In this document: piece after piece, positions 1 to 10,521 of the stretch
Layout: each line of letters begins with the position of its first letter
Numbering within the stretch: the stretch's first letter is position 1
Assembly (NCBI RefSeq): GCF_905404315.1
Contig: NC_066279.1
Coordinates: forward strand, 2,678,501-2,742,500
Direction: 5' to 3'
DNA length: 64,000 nucleotides
Source: Leptidea sinapis
Taxonomy: Eukaryota > Arthropoda > Insecta > Lepidoptera > Pieridae
Program-made: the position numbers and the translations under genes
Notes under the pieces: generated by a model
The model's input: only the letters and a program-made list of their open reading frames with translations
Database searches by the model: none
What the model was told of the DNA's origin: nothing

Positions 1-902
1 ATGCTCTTTCATAATAAATTAATGAAAAACATCTTCACAGTAAGCTTAATTTTAATTAAATAACTTATAATTTACAGATATAATACACAACTTTTACATA
101 AAAAAAATACCAATTATGTACAATCATGTTAAACATAAAATAAATCTATTAATTATTCAGGTAAATAAAGAGAGATGTAGACTTCTTGATTAAAGTTTTT
201 TAAATTGACTAAGTAATGCTCCTTCCTATTGCATGTATTTATTTTAATTACTTATAACTAATTATAAATATATGATTATAGTAACTAGGAAGTATTTATT
301 ATAATTAAATGATTAATCACTAGGTTCTTTTTATATTCTGTGTGTATTTCACACTCGTTCACATACATACATACAAACACCCACACACACAGCACATTAA
401 GTTTAGATTACAAATAAATCAATTTTTAGTATGTTTTTATTGTTAGTAGATTTCTTTCCCTTAGTTAATTAATTATGTATATGTTAAGGTCAACTTATCT
501 TTTATTACACCTTATTATTATGTTTTTGCTATGGAAGAGCGGGACCTCCTACTACAGGCAACTTTTTGCTTAAAAGGAGACCCCAAAATTGATTATATAT
601 TTTGTATTTTGTTGTAATAAACAAATATTTGTATATTATGTATAACGTATTTTTTAAAAATAATGAAGGATAAAAGGTTTATCATTGATCCAGACAGTAA
701 AAAACAAATTGAGATGGAAGGGGATTTTACGGGACCCGAGAGATGTATTGCTTGGGGCATCGAAGTGGGGCGGGTCGTTCCCTTCCCTAAAATATGGTCG
801 AGGGAGGCGATGCTCGTGAACAAGTTTATTGTTGCATCACTTTGCACATATGTATTGCAATTGAAATGATTTGTAAATTGCATTAAAAATAAGAAATTGT
901 AA
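1..902. other. AT-rich intergenic stretch, no gene
   Basis: I see no supportable gene. A short CATA/CA microsatellite lies near 359-393. About 520-600 resembles the 3' untranslated end of a LINE. The segment near 766-835 belongs to a dispersed family that recurs at 1885-2060 and 46755-46915. Confidence 0.5.
766..835 (+). repeat. dispersed repeat family B, fragment
   Basis: The block around GGGCGGGTCGTTC, followed by TTCCCTAA and GGTCGAGGGAGGCGATG, recurs at 1885-2060 and 46755-46915 in this window. Shared lepidopteran LINE-tail features follow the other copies. No coding potential is seen. The call rests on the within-window copies only. Confidence 0.6.
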
Positions 903-1251
903 TCTCTACTATACTAATATTATAAAGCTGCAGTGTTTGTTTGTTTGTTTGTTTGAACGCGCTAATCTTTGGTTTTACTGGTCCGATTTGAATGATTCTT
1001 TCAGTGTTGGGTAGTCCATTTATCGAGGAAGGCTATGTTTTTTTTTTTCAAAATTAGGGATCCGTAATAAAATTGCTATTTTGTAACACAAGGTGTAAAA
1101 TCGAAAACCTATTTTTGCGTGCGCTGCAAAAACTATTGACAATAGAACAAAATGATGTACAGGCTATAATATAGGCAATATTTTATTACTTATAAAACTA
1201 TCGCGTGAATTATACTTTATATGGCAAAACAACGTTTGCCGGGTCAGCTAG
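903..1251 (+). mobile_element. non-autonomous Helitron, complete
   Basis: The element starts TCTCTACTATAC and ends GGGTCAGCTAG. It is flanked by A at 902 and T at 1252, the Helitron signature of TC..CTAG inserted between A and T. It is 349 bp and carries no helicase ORF, so it would be mobilised in trans. Related termini occur at 15259 and 56437 (minus) and as 5' fragments at 18437 and 19267. A short GTTT run lies near 936-955. Confidence 0.75.
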
Positions 1252-1256
1252 TACCT

Positions 1257-1405
1257 AATATGTTGTGAAGAGAGCAACCTTAGAGTTTCTTTCTCGTTCT
1301 ACTCTAAGGATATCTGCCTTCTGAATGAGGTGTATGAAAAAAATGACATATTTCAAGTGTAATATGATTTACCTATGAAATAAAATATTTTTGATTTGAT
1401 TTGAG
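1257..1405 (+). mobile_element. LINE 3' end with TTTGA tail
   Basis: The segment ends in an AATAAA-like stretch followed by a TTTGATTTGATTTGA run. The same pentanucleotide tail terminates repeats at 47200-47370 and 54490-54650. Such microsatellite-like tails are typical of some non-LTR retrotransposons. Only the 3' untranslated tail remains. Confidence 0.5.
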
Positions 1406-1884
1406 CAAACGTGTAATGAATTGGTACCGTATAGCACAAAAACGAAATCGCAGTAAGTTATGCTCGAAGGAATAAGTGAAAGAGGATAAAGTTGGAAGAT
1501 TCCTTTGTCTATTCCGGACAAAAGGGGCATTTAGATATTAATTACTTATAGTAGATGAAGACATTAAGTTAGATTAAGAAATACTTGTTAAAATCCCGAG
1601 TAAAGGTTTTATTATAATTATTAAAATACACCAGCCCAGTTATTCTAGAAAATTGTCTGAAAGTTACAATAATGAGTCCCATTTTGCCGCGGTGAAAACA
1701 AACCCCATACATTTTACCAATACAAATAATAGAAATTTAATATTTTTTTTTAATGGAAATATATTCGTGTTACTGACATTCCATTTTTAGGAGAAAGCTC
1801 CGAAAACGTGGATCTGCAATACATTCACATTATTTTTTTGTTATACGGTTGAGTTCTTGTAGCTTCGTAATGCTCGCTTAAATG

Positions 1885-2060
1885 CCATTGCTTGTGACGG
1901 CTTCGTTGGGCGGGTCGTTCTCTTCCCTAATGGAGACTAACTGGTCGAGGGAGGCGATGGCTGGTCCATGCGTCTTGCTCGTGAGCGGAACGTGGAGGCT
2001 GGATGATCCAATTTAATAATTTGTAAAACGATGAAGCTATAAGTATTGTTGAAAGGATTG
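1885..2060 (+). repeat. dispersed repeat family B
   Basis: It shares GGGCGGGTCGTTC, TCGAGGGAGGCGATGGCTGG and GCTCGTGA blocks with 46755-46915. Just downstream, AAAACGATGAAGCTATAA also occurs at 29290-29310, suggesting a LINE 3' untranslated region. Confidence 0.55.
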
Positions 2061-2964
2061 GAGATCTTTGAATGGTGTCCTTTCGCTTTCGTTCAATATA
2101 GTATGTGAACAAGGCCTAATATTAAGACATAGATTACTAATAAAAAGTACGAACTTTTAAATACATTTATGTTTTCGCAAATATTCGGGGTTATTATTTA
2201 TGTATCCTTATTAAATCAAATCAAATCATTGTTTTCTGTATTTTCTCTATATTATTAGTTGTAGTTTAGTATGGGTGTCTTTAATGTCGGTGCCTCCCAA
2301 CACAGGCGATATGCTTAACGTGCCCCTAATTTTTAAGTACTTTTGTTAAAGTAATAAACAAATTTATTACATGATTATTATTAATTTTAACCGTTGTAAT
2401 TTAATGGCTTTATAATGGTTTTAGAAAAATTGATTTAATTGTAAAATACAACTTTAGTAGCGAGAAGTATGGTCTGAATTTTATTTTTCACAAGGATCAG
2501 AGATACTGCTTTTGATTTTGCATCCGAGTTTATAAAATTTTGCCAATACAATGTCGTGTATGTTGCGAAAGCTAATTTTACATTTTTAAATAAAACCAAG
2601 GAACGGCGGTCTATTGCATTTATAATTTTTTGCTATTTTGGCTTTTTTAATTATATTACGTACCTACTTGTTGAATTAGGTCAGGTCACGAAATTTTATG
2701 TTATTTTTGTTTTACTTTTATTACTTTTTTATTGTGATATTATTATTTTAGTATGGTAACCTTTCATATATATGTATTATAATCTGAATGTAGTATGACA
2801 ACTCTCCGGAAGACCAGTGCTGATCATATCACCTGTGGGTATGACCAGTATCACGCTGAGGTGAACTCTAATTCTGCATTTTAATATAAATTAATAAATA
2901 AGCCTACTTGTATATTAGGTTTAAGTTGCAGAATAAATGATTTTTCTCTCTTCTTTTAAATAAA
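2061..2964. other. AT-rich region downstream of the bHLH gene
   Basis: No gene is supported. Very AT-rich; 2160-2350 contains TCAAATCAAATC and sequence resembling an inverted LINE tail. The 3' untranslated region of the minus-strand bHLH gene should start at 2964 and run leftward. I could not fix a polyadenylation site. Confidence 0.4.
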
Positions 2965-3370
2965 TTACGATTTCCCGCCATCTTTTTCACCGTCTTTGCA
3001 ACTCTTTTCTTCATCTTTGGGAGCGATCATTAACAAATTATTTCCATTGATCCTGTCTCCGGTGAGATTCCTAAAAGGTAGTTGACGCCATTTAGAAGAA
3101 ATGCTGTACTGGTTCCTCAAAATCCAAAGGTGATCTTTGCCAAATACGAAATCAGTCTTAAATCTGTTCCTCCTGTGGAGTTCGTTCTCTTCATTGCCAT
3201 ACTTCAAGCAGTCTTCCTCCTTGTCTTCATATGGTCTTTTGAGGCGAAGGCGACGGACTGTGGGGCTCAATGGTGATTCGCATTTGATAGCTAGTCCAGA
3301 GTTCTCTTTGTTGATGAGAAGACCGTGGTTCTTTTGCCATTCCAGAACTTCGCACAGAAGACCGATGTAC
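2965..3370 (-). CDS. HLH3B: TAL1/HLH3B-type bHLH factor, terminal exon
   Basis: This last coding exon begins after a TATGACTAG acceptor (AG at 3371-3372) in phase 2 and completes the Arg codon left open by the exon at 5275-5465. Its first residues, YIGLLCEVLEWQ, are the second half of HLH helix 2 and match the TAL/SCL family pattern. The remaining roughly 120 residues form a charged tail with RRLRLKRPYEDKEED and a lysine- and glycine-rich end (KDGEKDGGKS), and I recognise no further domain there. The stop is TAA at 2967-2965. The exon encodes 134 whole residues. In the family the protein acts in the nucleus as an E-box-binding heterodimer with a class I bHLH partner; that role is inferred from the family. 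Confidence 0.85.
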
Positions 3371-3768
3371 CTAGTCATACAAAAATCAATATATAAATCA
3401 ATAGAGTACTACGGTCCATTTACTCCATTTTTTGATCATTTTATAGAGTTTTTGTGGCAATTATTAATAAAATATGATTTTTTTAAGTATTTATAATTAG
3501 AACATAATATAAGTAAAATATGATTATTTAAAGCACTATGTGATTTCACTGCAGTTCATGAAAAATTCATCAAATACGGGGAAATGTTTGTGAGCAATTC
3601 AATTCAATTTCATTTAAGTAGAAACTATATATATATAGAATAGATAGATAATATATATATATAGAATAGAATATAAGAAGTTAAGTCATAATACTTGTTA
3701 TTTCATCGATTGAATTAGTTTTTTCATCATTTAATTTGTTATTAAATCTAGATTCAAAAATGATTTTA

Positions 3769-3920
3769 CCAGTGGGAGGCTTTTGCACAGGATACCGGCT
3801 AGATTATCGATCTAACGGCGCCTATTTCTGCCGTGAACCAGTAATGTGTAAGAATTACTTTGTTTCGGTGTGAAGGGCGCCGGAGCTTGTGAAATTACTG
3901 GGCAAATAAGACTTCTTATG
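3769..3920 (+). repeat. repeat family A, 5' part
   Basis: It begins CCAGTGGGAGGC and runs through GGATACCGGCTAGATTAT and GAAGGGCGCCGGAG. Longer copies lie at 4872-5135 and 51013-51312 (plus) and at 7966-8178, 17318-17600 and 60297-60515 (minus). It is noncoding and sits in the second intron of the bHLH gene. Confidence 0.75.
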
Positions 3921-4264
3921 TCTATTACTATTATAGTGAAACTATATATTATAACTAAAAGGAGTAGAAAATGAGTGAGATCACATAGGAACTTTACGAT
4001 ACTTTAAGATTTACCCCATAAGTATCAATTAGGCTGAAATGAAATGATTTAATTGTATGAATCGTGGTAACATAGTTGTTAAAAATTAATTGGTGTACAG
4101 CACAATTCGCCAATATATTGGCATACAAATATTTGATTGTCAATATTGGAATTTTTATATTTATACGTCATTAATACACATTACATAGCTTTAATTCGAT
4201 AATATAATATAAAATAAACATTAGTTTGTAGGTACCTCGCAAAAAATTACATTTAAATACTATT

Positions 4265-4665
4265 TTTTTTGGCTAAAGAATTCTTTTAAACTATAAAAGC
4301 ATTTATCTATTAGCCATAATTTTAATTTTTTATGCATTAATGTTTTAGGCATCTCTCTAATATTCTTTGGAAGGTGGTTAAATACCCTAATACACATAAC
4401 ATTTGCGTTATTTTGAAGTTGGATCTCTTAATCCTAATATGGAATATTCCTTTGCTGGTTTAAAAAGTTCACCATGTTTTTTAATGAACATACAAATTTC
4501 TAATATATATCCAGTAAGCGTTAACAGACGGTGCTTTTTGAATAATGGTCTACATGATTCTAGAGGACTGACATTGCATAAAGCTCTTATACATTTTTTT
4601 TGTGCCAGAAAAACATTTGAAATATTAGTGGAGTTTCCCCATAGTATGAAGAGCGTCTAGATACA
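4265..4665 (-). mobile_element. LINE reverse-transcriptase C-terminal fragment
   Basis: On the minus strand this translates, with a few interruptions, to CRPLFKKHRLLTL, then GYILEICMFIKKHGELF, then VFNHLPKNIREMPK and a lysine-rich end with a stop. These blocks are typical of the region C-terminal to the reverse transcriptase in CR1-like non-LTR elements. The reverse transcriptase itself is missing, as expected after 5' truncation. It lies inside the second bHLH intron. Confidence 0.65.
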
Positions 4666-4871
4666 ATAAAGGGCTGTATAACAAACAGAAATGATAATAT
4701 ATCGAAAGGATGTCCCCAGGAATAATTGTAAATTGTATTGTAAACATCAATTAAATAATAATGTTAAATGTCAGACAGAACCTGGGGACATAACAAAACA
4801 AAGCTTGCAAGCTAAAATAATAATTGTTATTTTGCATGGAATCGTAATAGTAAAATATTGAGAAACAGGTG

Positions 4872-5135
4872 CCAGTGGGAGGCTCTTTTGCACCGGATGC
4901 CGGCTAGATTATGGGTACCACAACAGCGCCTATTTCTACCGTGAAGCAGTAATCTGTATGCATTACTGTGATTGGGTCTGAAGGGCGCCGTAGGTAGTGA
5001 AATTACTGGCTAAATGAGACTTGACATCTTATGTCTCAAGGTGACGATCCCAGTTGTAGTGCCGCTCAGAATTTTTGGGTTTTTCAATAATCTTGAGCGG
5101 CCCTGCATTGTAATGGGTCCCTTATTTTCATTAAT
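4872..5135 (+). repeat. repeat family A, near full length
   Basis: This copy contains CCAGTGGGAGGCTC, GATGCCGGCTAGATTATGG, GCGCCTATTTCTACCGTGAA, CTTATGTCTCAAGGTGACG and a terminal CTTATTTTCATT. It matches 51013-51312 closely and the minus-strand copies at 7966, 17318 and 60297. No ORF; probably a SINE or the 3' end of a LINE. Confidence 0.75.
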
Positions 5136-5274
5136 AAAAATATATCTTAATTATCTATTTTTCTCCTCATAATATTATAGTGCCTAAGAAGCTGTGGTAA
5201 ATTCGAGATGGTAGTTTTTAGTAATGTTGCCTATACATTTGCAAATGAATTTTCTAGAAGGAAAAAAATCTTAC

Positions 5275-5465
5275 CGTATAGCCATCCTTAATATTTCATT
5301 TTTGGACAATTTCTTGTCAGGAGGATGTGTTGGCACCAGTCTCCGAAGCTCTGCAAAGGCTCCGCTCACGTTCTGTTGCCGCCAGCGCTCCCGGCAATTG
5401 GTGAACAGTTTCCGGGGTGGACGAAGAAGACAGGAGTTGAAGGATGGCGTATCTTCAGGGACAAA
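5275..5465 (-). CDS. HLH3B: TAL1/HLH3B-type bHLH factor, bHLH exon
   Basis: This exon holds the basic region, helix 1, the loop and the start of helix 2. On the minus strand it follows GATTGTTTAG (AG at 5466-5467) and ends at a GTAAG donor (5274-5270). It encodes residues 39-101 plus two bases of codon 102. The basic region reads KLFTNCRERWRQQNV with the E-box-contacting Glu (residue 64). Helix 1 is SGAFAELRRLV, the loop PTHPPDKK, and helix 2 starts LSKNEILRMAI. RERWRQQNV and PTHPPDKKLSKNEILR are diagnostic for the TAL1/LYL1 class; Drosophila has one such gene, HLH3B. The Cys in TNCRERW replaces the Ser I recall in vertebrate TAL1. In the family this domain binds E-boxes as a heterodimer with an E protein (Daughterless in flies). 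Confidence 0.9.
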
Positions 5466-5685
5466 CTAAACAATCATCCATATATTAATTAATACGGCTA
5501 GAAATAGGCTTCAGCTTAAACAAGGAAGGAAAGTTTGTATGTTACAAACTTATGTTGCTTGTTGGTGAGTTACATTTTAAAAGATGTACATACTCTAAGT
5601 GCATTTTTGTAGTTAACGTTTTCGATTGTCGCAGTAAATAAAATAATTACTACCTTTTTATTTCCAGGTACTGACTGTGTTTTTT

Positions 5686-6012
5686 TTATGGGAAAGGAGG
5701 ACAAATGAGCGCACGGGTCACCTGGTGTGAAGTGATCACCGCCGCCCACATTCTCTAGCAACACTAGAGCAATCACAGGAGCGTTGCTGGCCTTTAAAGA
5801 AGGTGTACGCGCTTTTTTTGAAGGTACCCAAGTCGTATAGTCCCGGAAACACCGCACAAGGAAGTTCATTCCACAGCTTTGTAGTATGCGGAAGAAAGCT
5901 CCTTCGCACAGTGGAGGACCGCTACATATCCAGATACTGGGGATGATATATATATATATATAACTTGTGGCGTGTCCTGCGAAGGCGGAATTCGGCGGCA
6001 GGAATCAGGTGA
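5686..6012 (-). mobile_element. LINE C-terminal fragment (DVW/FKK family)
   Basis: On the minus strand this is a copy of the element whose best version is at 30840-31580: it carries the LWNELPC, RCFRDYTTWVPSKKA (degraded YDMGTFKKS) and LLENVGGGDH blocks, with the same 3' end CCTCCTTTCCCATAAAAAAA. A short TA run at 5947-5962 interrupts it. It lies in the first bHLH intron. Confidence 0.7.
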
Positions 6013-6481
6013 AACTGTAAAATATAATGTCTTCTATAAAACTTAGTTGACATTTAGATATTTAACTTCCTTCTTTATTCTATAAAGCCACTCCAGACTG
6101 CAAAACTTTTTTACAAATATTATGGATTTTTAATCTGAACAGATATTTTCTTAATTTCAATAAAACATTGTTGGTTAGCGAATGTTTGCTGTTAACATCA
6201 ACAGGCGTAACATTTTTTCAATATTTTCTTATATTTTTCATATATATCAAAACAAATGGGTGCAAGAAAAAATATTTACTGTTTAAATCTATTTAAGTAA
6301 CTAAATAAATTAGTTAGACTTGTAGTTGTGTGTCCTAAAATTGTGTTTCCGACGGCAGGAACTAAAGCTTCCCTTAACCATCTCATATGGAAGATATTGC
6401 TGAAGATGATTTTGTACAACATCAGATTGTTGCAAACGAACTAAAATATATTTGAAAATCTTTCGCACACCCAGACCCTAC

Positions 6482-6595
6482 CTGAATATTCCGGACGGAT
6501 TGCCTTTCATCATCGGAGTCAGGTAGACAGAAGTCATCACTCAGCATTTCGCTGTCTGGCTCTTCATCAGAACAGGATTCTTGATCGGAAGCCAT
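6482..6595 (-). CDS. HLH3B: TAL1/HLH3B-type bHLH factor, first coding exon
   Basis: The ATG at 6595-6593 opens an acidic serine-rich segment (MASDQESCSDEEPDSEM, then LSDDFCLPDSDDERQS) of 38 codons. It ends at a GTAGGG donor (6481-6476) in phase 0, matching the phase-0 start of the bHLH exon. An acceptor-like TTTGCGCAG lies 11 bases upstream of the ATG (AG at 6608-6607), so a 5' untranslated or further upstream coding exon is likely. No in-frame stop separates it from this ATG, which makes the start provisional. The three exons together give 236 residues, with the bHLH at about 57-112. The acidic N-terminus could be a regulatory or activation segment; that is inference. Confidence 0.75.
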
Positions 6596-6606
6596 TGCCG
6601 ACGACT

Positions 6607-7499
6607 CTGCGCAAATAAAGATCCATCTAATTAACAGTACAAAATATCCAAAAAAAATAGAACAAGTCCAAACTGATCGATTAAATACGAAATAATACAA
6701 GTAGCTTGCCACAATACAAATGTGAACACTGAATTCAAACGAGTTTAGCCGTTTCTGGGATTAATTTATAAGACTTTGTTGGGCGATGTATATTCTTTTA
6801 CATCAAAATTTACGTAATACATGTGTTGTTAAATTTAAGAGAGTTGTTAAAAGACGTTTCTTGCGCCCTTTCTTTCTAGCTGTAGCCCTAAGAAGAATTG
6901 TTGAGATTGAGACGTCCAAAAACTTCTAATGTGGCCTCTTTGCATAGAATATCAGCTAGGTATTCTGTCTGTCTGTTCTGTATGTAAGCAGCGCCATTTC
7001 TACAGTAAACCGCGCAGTCATCTGCAAGAACTATTGTGATTTGGTTGGAACGGCGTATAAAAATTTTTCTTAAGGTGACACAGTCTATCAAATGACGTCT
7101 TTCATCTTTGCCTTAGTGAAAGTAAATTGTATATTTTTAAAAGTTCAAATTTATATCTGTAAAGAAGTACACTTTCAAGTATTTAATTTTATGGTAATGA
7201 TTCGAAAGTCTTTTCGTCTTATAAAGTTCCTTAGGTTGAATCAACACATTTTTTATATAGATAACACAAATAATATGGTTGGGTCAGTCAGTTTAAAATA
7301 AAACAAGACATTTTAAAACTGAAACACGTTACAAAGTACCGATGATAGGAACATCCTGTGATAGCTCGAAATAACTACATGATTATTAATATTGTGTTTT
7401 TATGGAACACGCTCTCGATAAGCTTAGTATTACGTACTATATCATTTACAACAGGAATGTAGAATCCTCAAAGAGTTGGTCTGGGTTTTTTATGGGAAG
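6607..7499. other. presumed 5' region of the bHLH gene
   Basis: No coding exon is visible. The stretch should contain the upstream intron and promoter of the minus-strand gene, but I cannot place a transcription start. It is moderately AT-rich with no repeat that I recognise. Confidence 0.35.
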
Positions 7500-7810
7500 A
7501 AGTGACGAAACGACTCAATTCATTATAATGCAGTCAACTCTCGACATTATACAACCTCAGTTGGCCTATCTGGAAGTCGCTCAACCGACTCAGAGCAGGA
7601 GTGGGGAAATCTAGGGCAAACTTAGTGAGGTGGGGTTTCGTATCTGGACATGATACGGAGACAGACCGTTGCGCACATGACTAGGTGCCCTGCGTGCCCA
7701 ACAACATGCACGAACGAGGAGCTACACGAGGCTACCGACCGAGCTATCAGGGTTGCGGCTTTTTGGGCTGGCCGTATTTGAGGTGACCGTCGACTCGATA
7801 AGAAGAAGAA
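7500..7810 (+). mobile_element. LINE C-terminal fragment, frame-broken
   Basis: Translation in shifting frames gives LNRLRAGVGKSRANLVRWGF, then CPACPTTCTNEELHEATDRA. These match the end of lepidopteran non-LTR reverse transcriptases, where Cys residues sit in a CxxC-like block followed by the LH.ATD segment. Frame changes and stops show it is a dead fragment. Confidence 0.6.
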
Positions 7811-7965
7811 CTCTCAACATTGAGAGCGGCTTTGAAATTACGAACCTTGAGATATAAGATATTTAGTCCGATTAGGCCATGAGGCCTAATCATGAGATTA
7901 ATCACACCAAGATAAAAGAAAGAACGAAATTATTAGATTTTTTACTCCACTCACTTTTTTTTTAA

Positions 7966-8178
7966 ATGAAAATAAGGGACGAGATGAGCAGGAAGTTCAG
8001 CTGATGGTAATTGATTATTACCATTACAAAGCCGTGCCACTCAGGATTCTTGAAAAACCCCAAAAATTCTAAGCGGCATTACAACTGCACACGTCACCTT
8101 GAGACAGAAGATGTTAAGTATCATTTGCCCAGTAATTTCACTAGCTACGGCGCCCTTCAGACCGAAACACAGTAATGC
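7966..8178 (-). repeat. repeat family A
   Basis: Inverse orientation: AAATAAGGGAC-like start, a CACCTTGAGACA block, GTAATTTCACTAGCTACGG, CGCCCTTCAGACCGAAACAC. It matches the minus-strand copies at 17318 and 60297 and the reverse of 4872-5135. Confidence 0.75.
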
Positions 8179-8179
8179 T

Positions 8180-8390
8180 TACACAATCTTTGAAATTAAA
8201 TTGGAAATGGGCGGGGCATCTAGCTAGAATGGTAGGCGACCGGTGGATGGGCCACGACGTGATTTGGGAAGGACGCAAGGTGGATGACCACGGAGAAGAC
8301 GGTTTGATGACATCAAAGAAATAGCTGGATGCGAATGGCAAACCAAAGCAAGTGATAGAAAAATGTATGCTGTGTTAATTAAGTAAAGAG
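8180..8390 (+). mobile_element. LINE C-terminal fragment (KWAGHLARM type)
   Basis: It translates to LKLNWKWAGHLARMVGDRWM and then degenerates. The WAGHxARM..RW block is the hallmark of the C-terminus of RTE-like and related insect LINEs; other versions here are at 47800-48135 and 55325-55720. It abuts repeat family A directly. Confidence 0.6.
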
Positions 8391-8528
8391 TTAAATATTC
8401 GCAATTTTGCTTCCTCACTCGATGTATTCAAATATATTTATATATAAAATTAAAGTTCTGAAGTGATCGCTATACTATTCTGGCGGTTGAAGGTAACATA
8501 GCCTACACATTTTTATCTATAGCCTAAA

Positions 8529-9028
8529 TAGACCAGTGCCGAATCCTTTGAAAATGATAAAAAGTGAAACAAAATAATAGTAGGATGAAACCCATTGGAA
8601 AAGGACGAGAATATAACAAAAATTAAGGGAAAAATAAATCACGGGCGATCTGAGGTCGGGAAGTGGAAAAGGGGGGGTGTAGGGTAAAAAACCGGCAAAA
8701 CTACAAGTCCTATGGCAAAAAGTTAAGTGGCAAAGTTGTAGGTAATAAAGAGATCTACAACTTTTGGTTTTACACTTTTTTCACATAACCTCAAAATTTA
8801 GCTGAAAAATTCAAAAAATTAACTTTTTGCCATAGGACTTGTAGTTTTGCCGGAAATCGAGATAAACCGTTTTTTACCCTAAAACACCCCCCCCATTTCC
8901 ACTTCCCGACCTCAGATCGCCCGTACTTTATTTTTCCCTTAATTTTTGTTATATTCTCGTCCTTTACCAATGGGTTTCATCCTACTGTAATTTTTTTTGG
9001 TTTCAAAAATGGTCTGGACCCTGGTCTA
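8529..9028. mobile_element. 500-bp foldback MITE
   Basis: The two ends are long inverted repeats of roughly 190 bp: TAGACCAGTGCC at the left against CCCTGGTCTA at the right, then GTAGGATGAAACCCATTGG (8580) against CCAATGGGTTTCATCCTAC (8967-8985), continuing through GGGCGATCTGAGGTCGGGAA. The middle, about 8730-8815, is unique. It carries no ORF. A half copy of the right arm is visible at about 29175-29260. The family is not identified. Confidence 0.85.
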
Positions 9029-9929
9029 AAACTGCTACTACAAAGTTTGCTAGTTCTTTTTGTATCTTCGTGCCACGCGTCAATCTCTGAAACTTCTATT
9101 CGTTTTTGAATATCTATTTTTGTATTATGGAAGCCAAAATCATGAGGGATAGATAGTACATGATTTACTTCACCTCTCAGCTACCTTTCAATAACGATTT
9201 CTGTGGTTTAAGTCGGAAGACAAGGCATGATTTGGTGTACTGGCTACGTACGTATAAATCCAATATGTATCTTTCTTATACACAAATCACAATTAGTATT
9301 TTATGACAACCAATAAACGAGGGTGGCAGTTCTGTAGAATTGTTCAGGTAAAGATATTGGATGGAAATAGATGAATGGCACTCCTGGATCCAGTGGCGGC
9401 TCTAGCCATTATGAAGCTTTGAGAGGCCCTTGCCTATGGGAATTTAGTTCAAATAATGGTACACCTATTTAAATATTTAAGGATTAAATTTATAAATGCT
9501 TGTTGGATATTAACAAAAATGAAAACCTACAAACAGATATTACAAATAATTAATAATGATAAAATGAGATGTACCTTCGTAATGTCTTTCATGTCAAGGG
9601 TTCAGAAATTGTTTATTTATTTTCTAATGAATTTTTGAATTGTTGCACGAGAACGATAGGTTTCTGTAAGAGCGAGGGTCTGACGATTGTTCCCCTTTGG
9701 GAGGTTCAAATCCCAAGTATAAGAGATGATTGATATTAGTAAAAAAGGCCAAGGAAAGTACCTATAACCTATGTTTGTAGCATGGAAGATAGAGGTTCCA
9801 ATCTTCTTTATCTCCTGTTACGGTTACACTTTCTCAGTATTCAATTAATATATTTTCTTAGAATAATTCAATTAATATATTTTCTCAATAGATATTTATG
9901 GTTAATTCAAGTTTCAAGTCGTTCTGCAT
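9029..9929. other. AT-rich intergenic stretch
   Basis: No gene or clear repeat is recognised. Short ORFs here have no recognisable motif. A near-perfect direct duplication of about 25 bp (TTCAATTAATATATTTTCT) occurs at 9840-9885. Confidence 0.35.
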
Positions 9930-10093
9930 AGTACGCCCACTTGGGCGTAGTATTAGTTTCCGCACTTTGCGACTACGCTTGCGGTATCAATCAATATCTT
10001 AGATTAAGGATTGGTCTACGCTGCGCTCCAACTAGATACCGCAAGCGTATTCGCAAAGTGCGTAAACTAATACTACGCCCAAGTGGGCATACT
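9930..10093. mobile_element. 164-bp MITE with 59-bp inverted ends
   Basis: The left arm 9930-9988 (AGTACGCCCACTTGGGCGTA...) is the near-perfect reverse complement of the right arm 10035-10093 (...CCCAAGTGGGCATACT). Each tip is itself palindromic (CGCCCACTTGGGCG). The 46-bp centre is unique. It has no coding capacity and probably derives from a DNA transposon of unknown superfamily. Confidence 0.85.
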
Positions 10094-10521
10094 CAAGCCA
10101 GTCTCGAGCAATGTGTGACGTTGACATGTTACATGTTCTGTTAAACTTTGCTAATAATTGAAACTTAACTGCCGGGTTGCGTAGTTTAAATTTGTAAAGT
10201 AAATGCTACAAGACATAAGAAAGACACTGACATAATATTTTTTATTTTGTTAATTTCAATATAAAATAGCACGAAGCGAATGTTACAAAATTTGAAAAAT
10301 ACCATTGAGTGTCAAGATGCCGCGCACACAAGCATCTAATAGGGCATTTCTTTAAGAATGTGCATATTACGCGGCGGATGGAAAAGAATCTTCTTCAGTG
10401 CAAATATTTGAATTTTGATAAAACTACATATGAATATAAGTACTACAGATCTAAACTTGACTATTAGAAACCATATTTTGCTTATTAAATTTAGAGAAAT
10501 TTGGTTCCAAGCATCCAGATT
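10094..10521. other. AT-rich stretch left of the DNA transposon
   Basis: I see no gene, RNA or clear repeat in this interval. Confidence 0.35.

Noticed and set aside
359..393. CRISPR-like or other array
   Set aside because: It is a simple CATA/CA microsatellite; no spaced repeats occur anywhere in the window.
2556..2759. Hydrophobic 67-codon ORF (possible membrane peptide)
   Set aside because: Phe/Leu/Ile content follows from T-rich sequence; no homology is recognised.
3137..3496. Plus-strand ORF of 119 codons
   Set aside because: Antisense to the terminal bHLH exon.
5224..5469. Plus-strand ORF of 81 codons
   Set aside because: It is the antisense of the bHLH exon (5275-5465).
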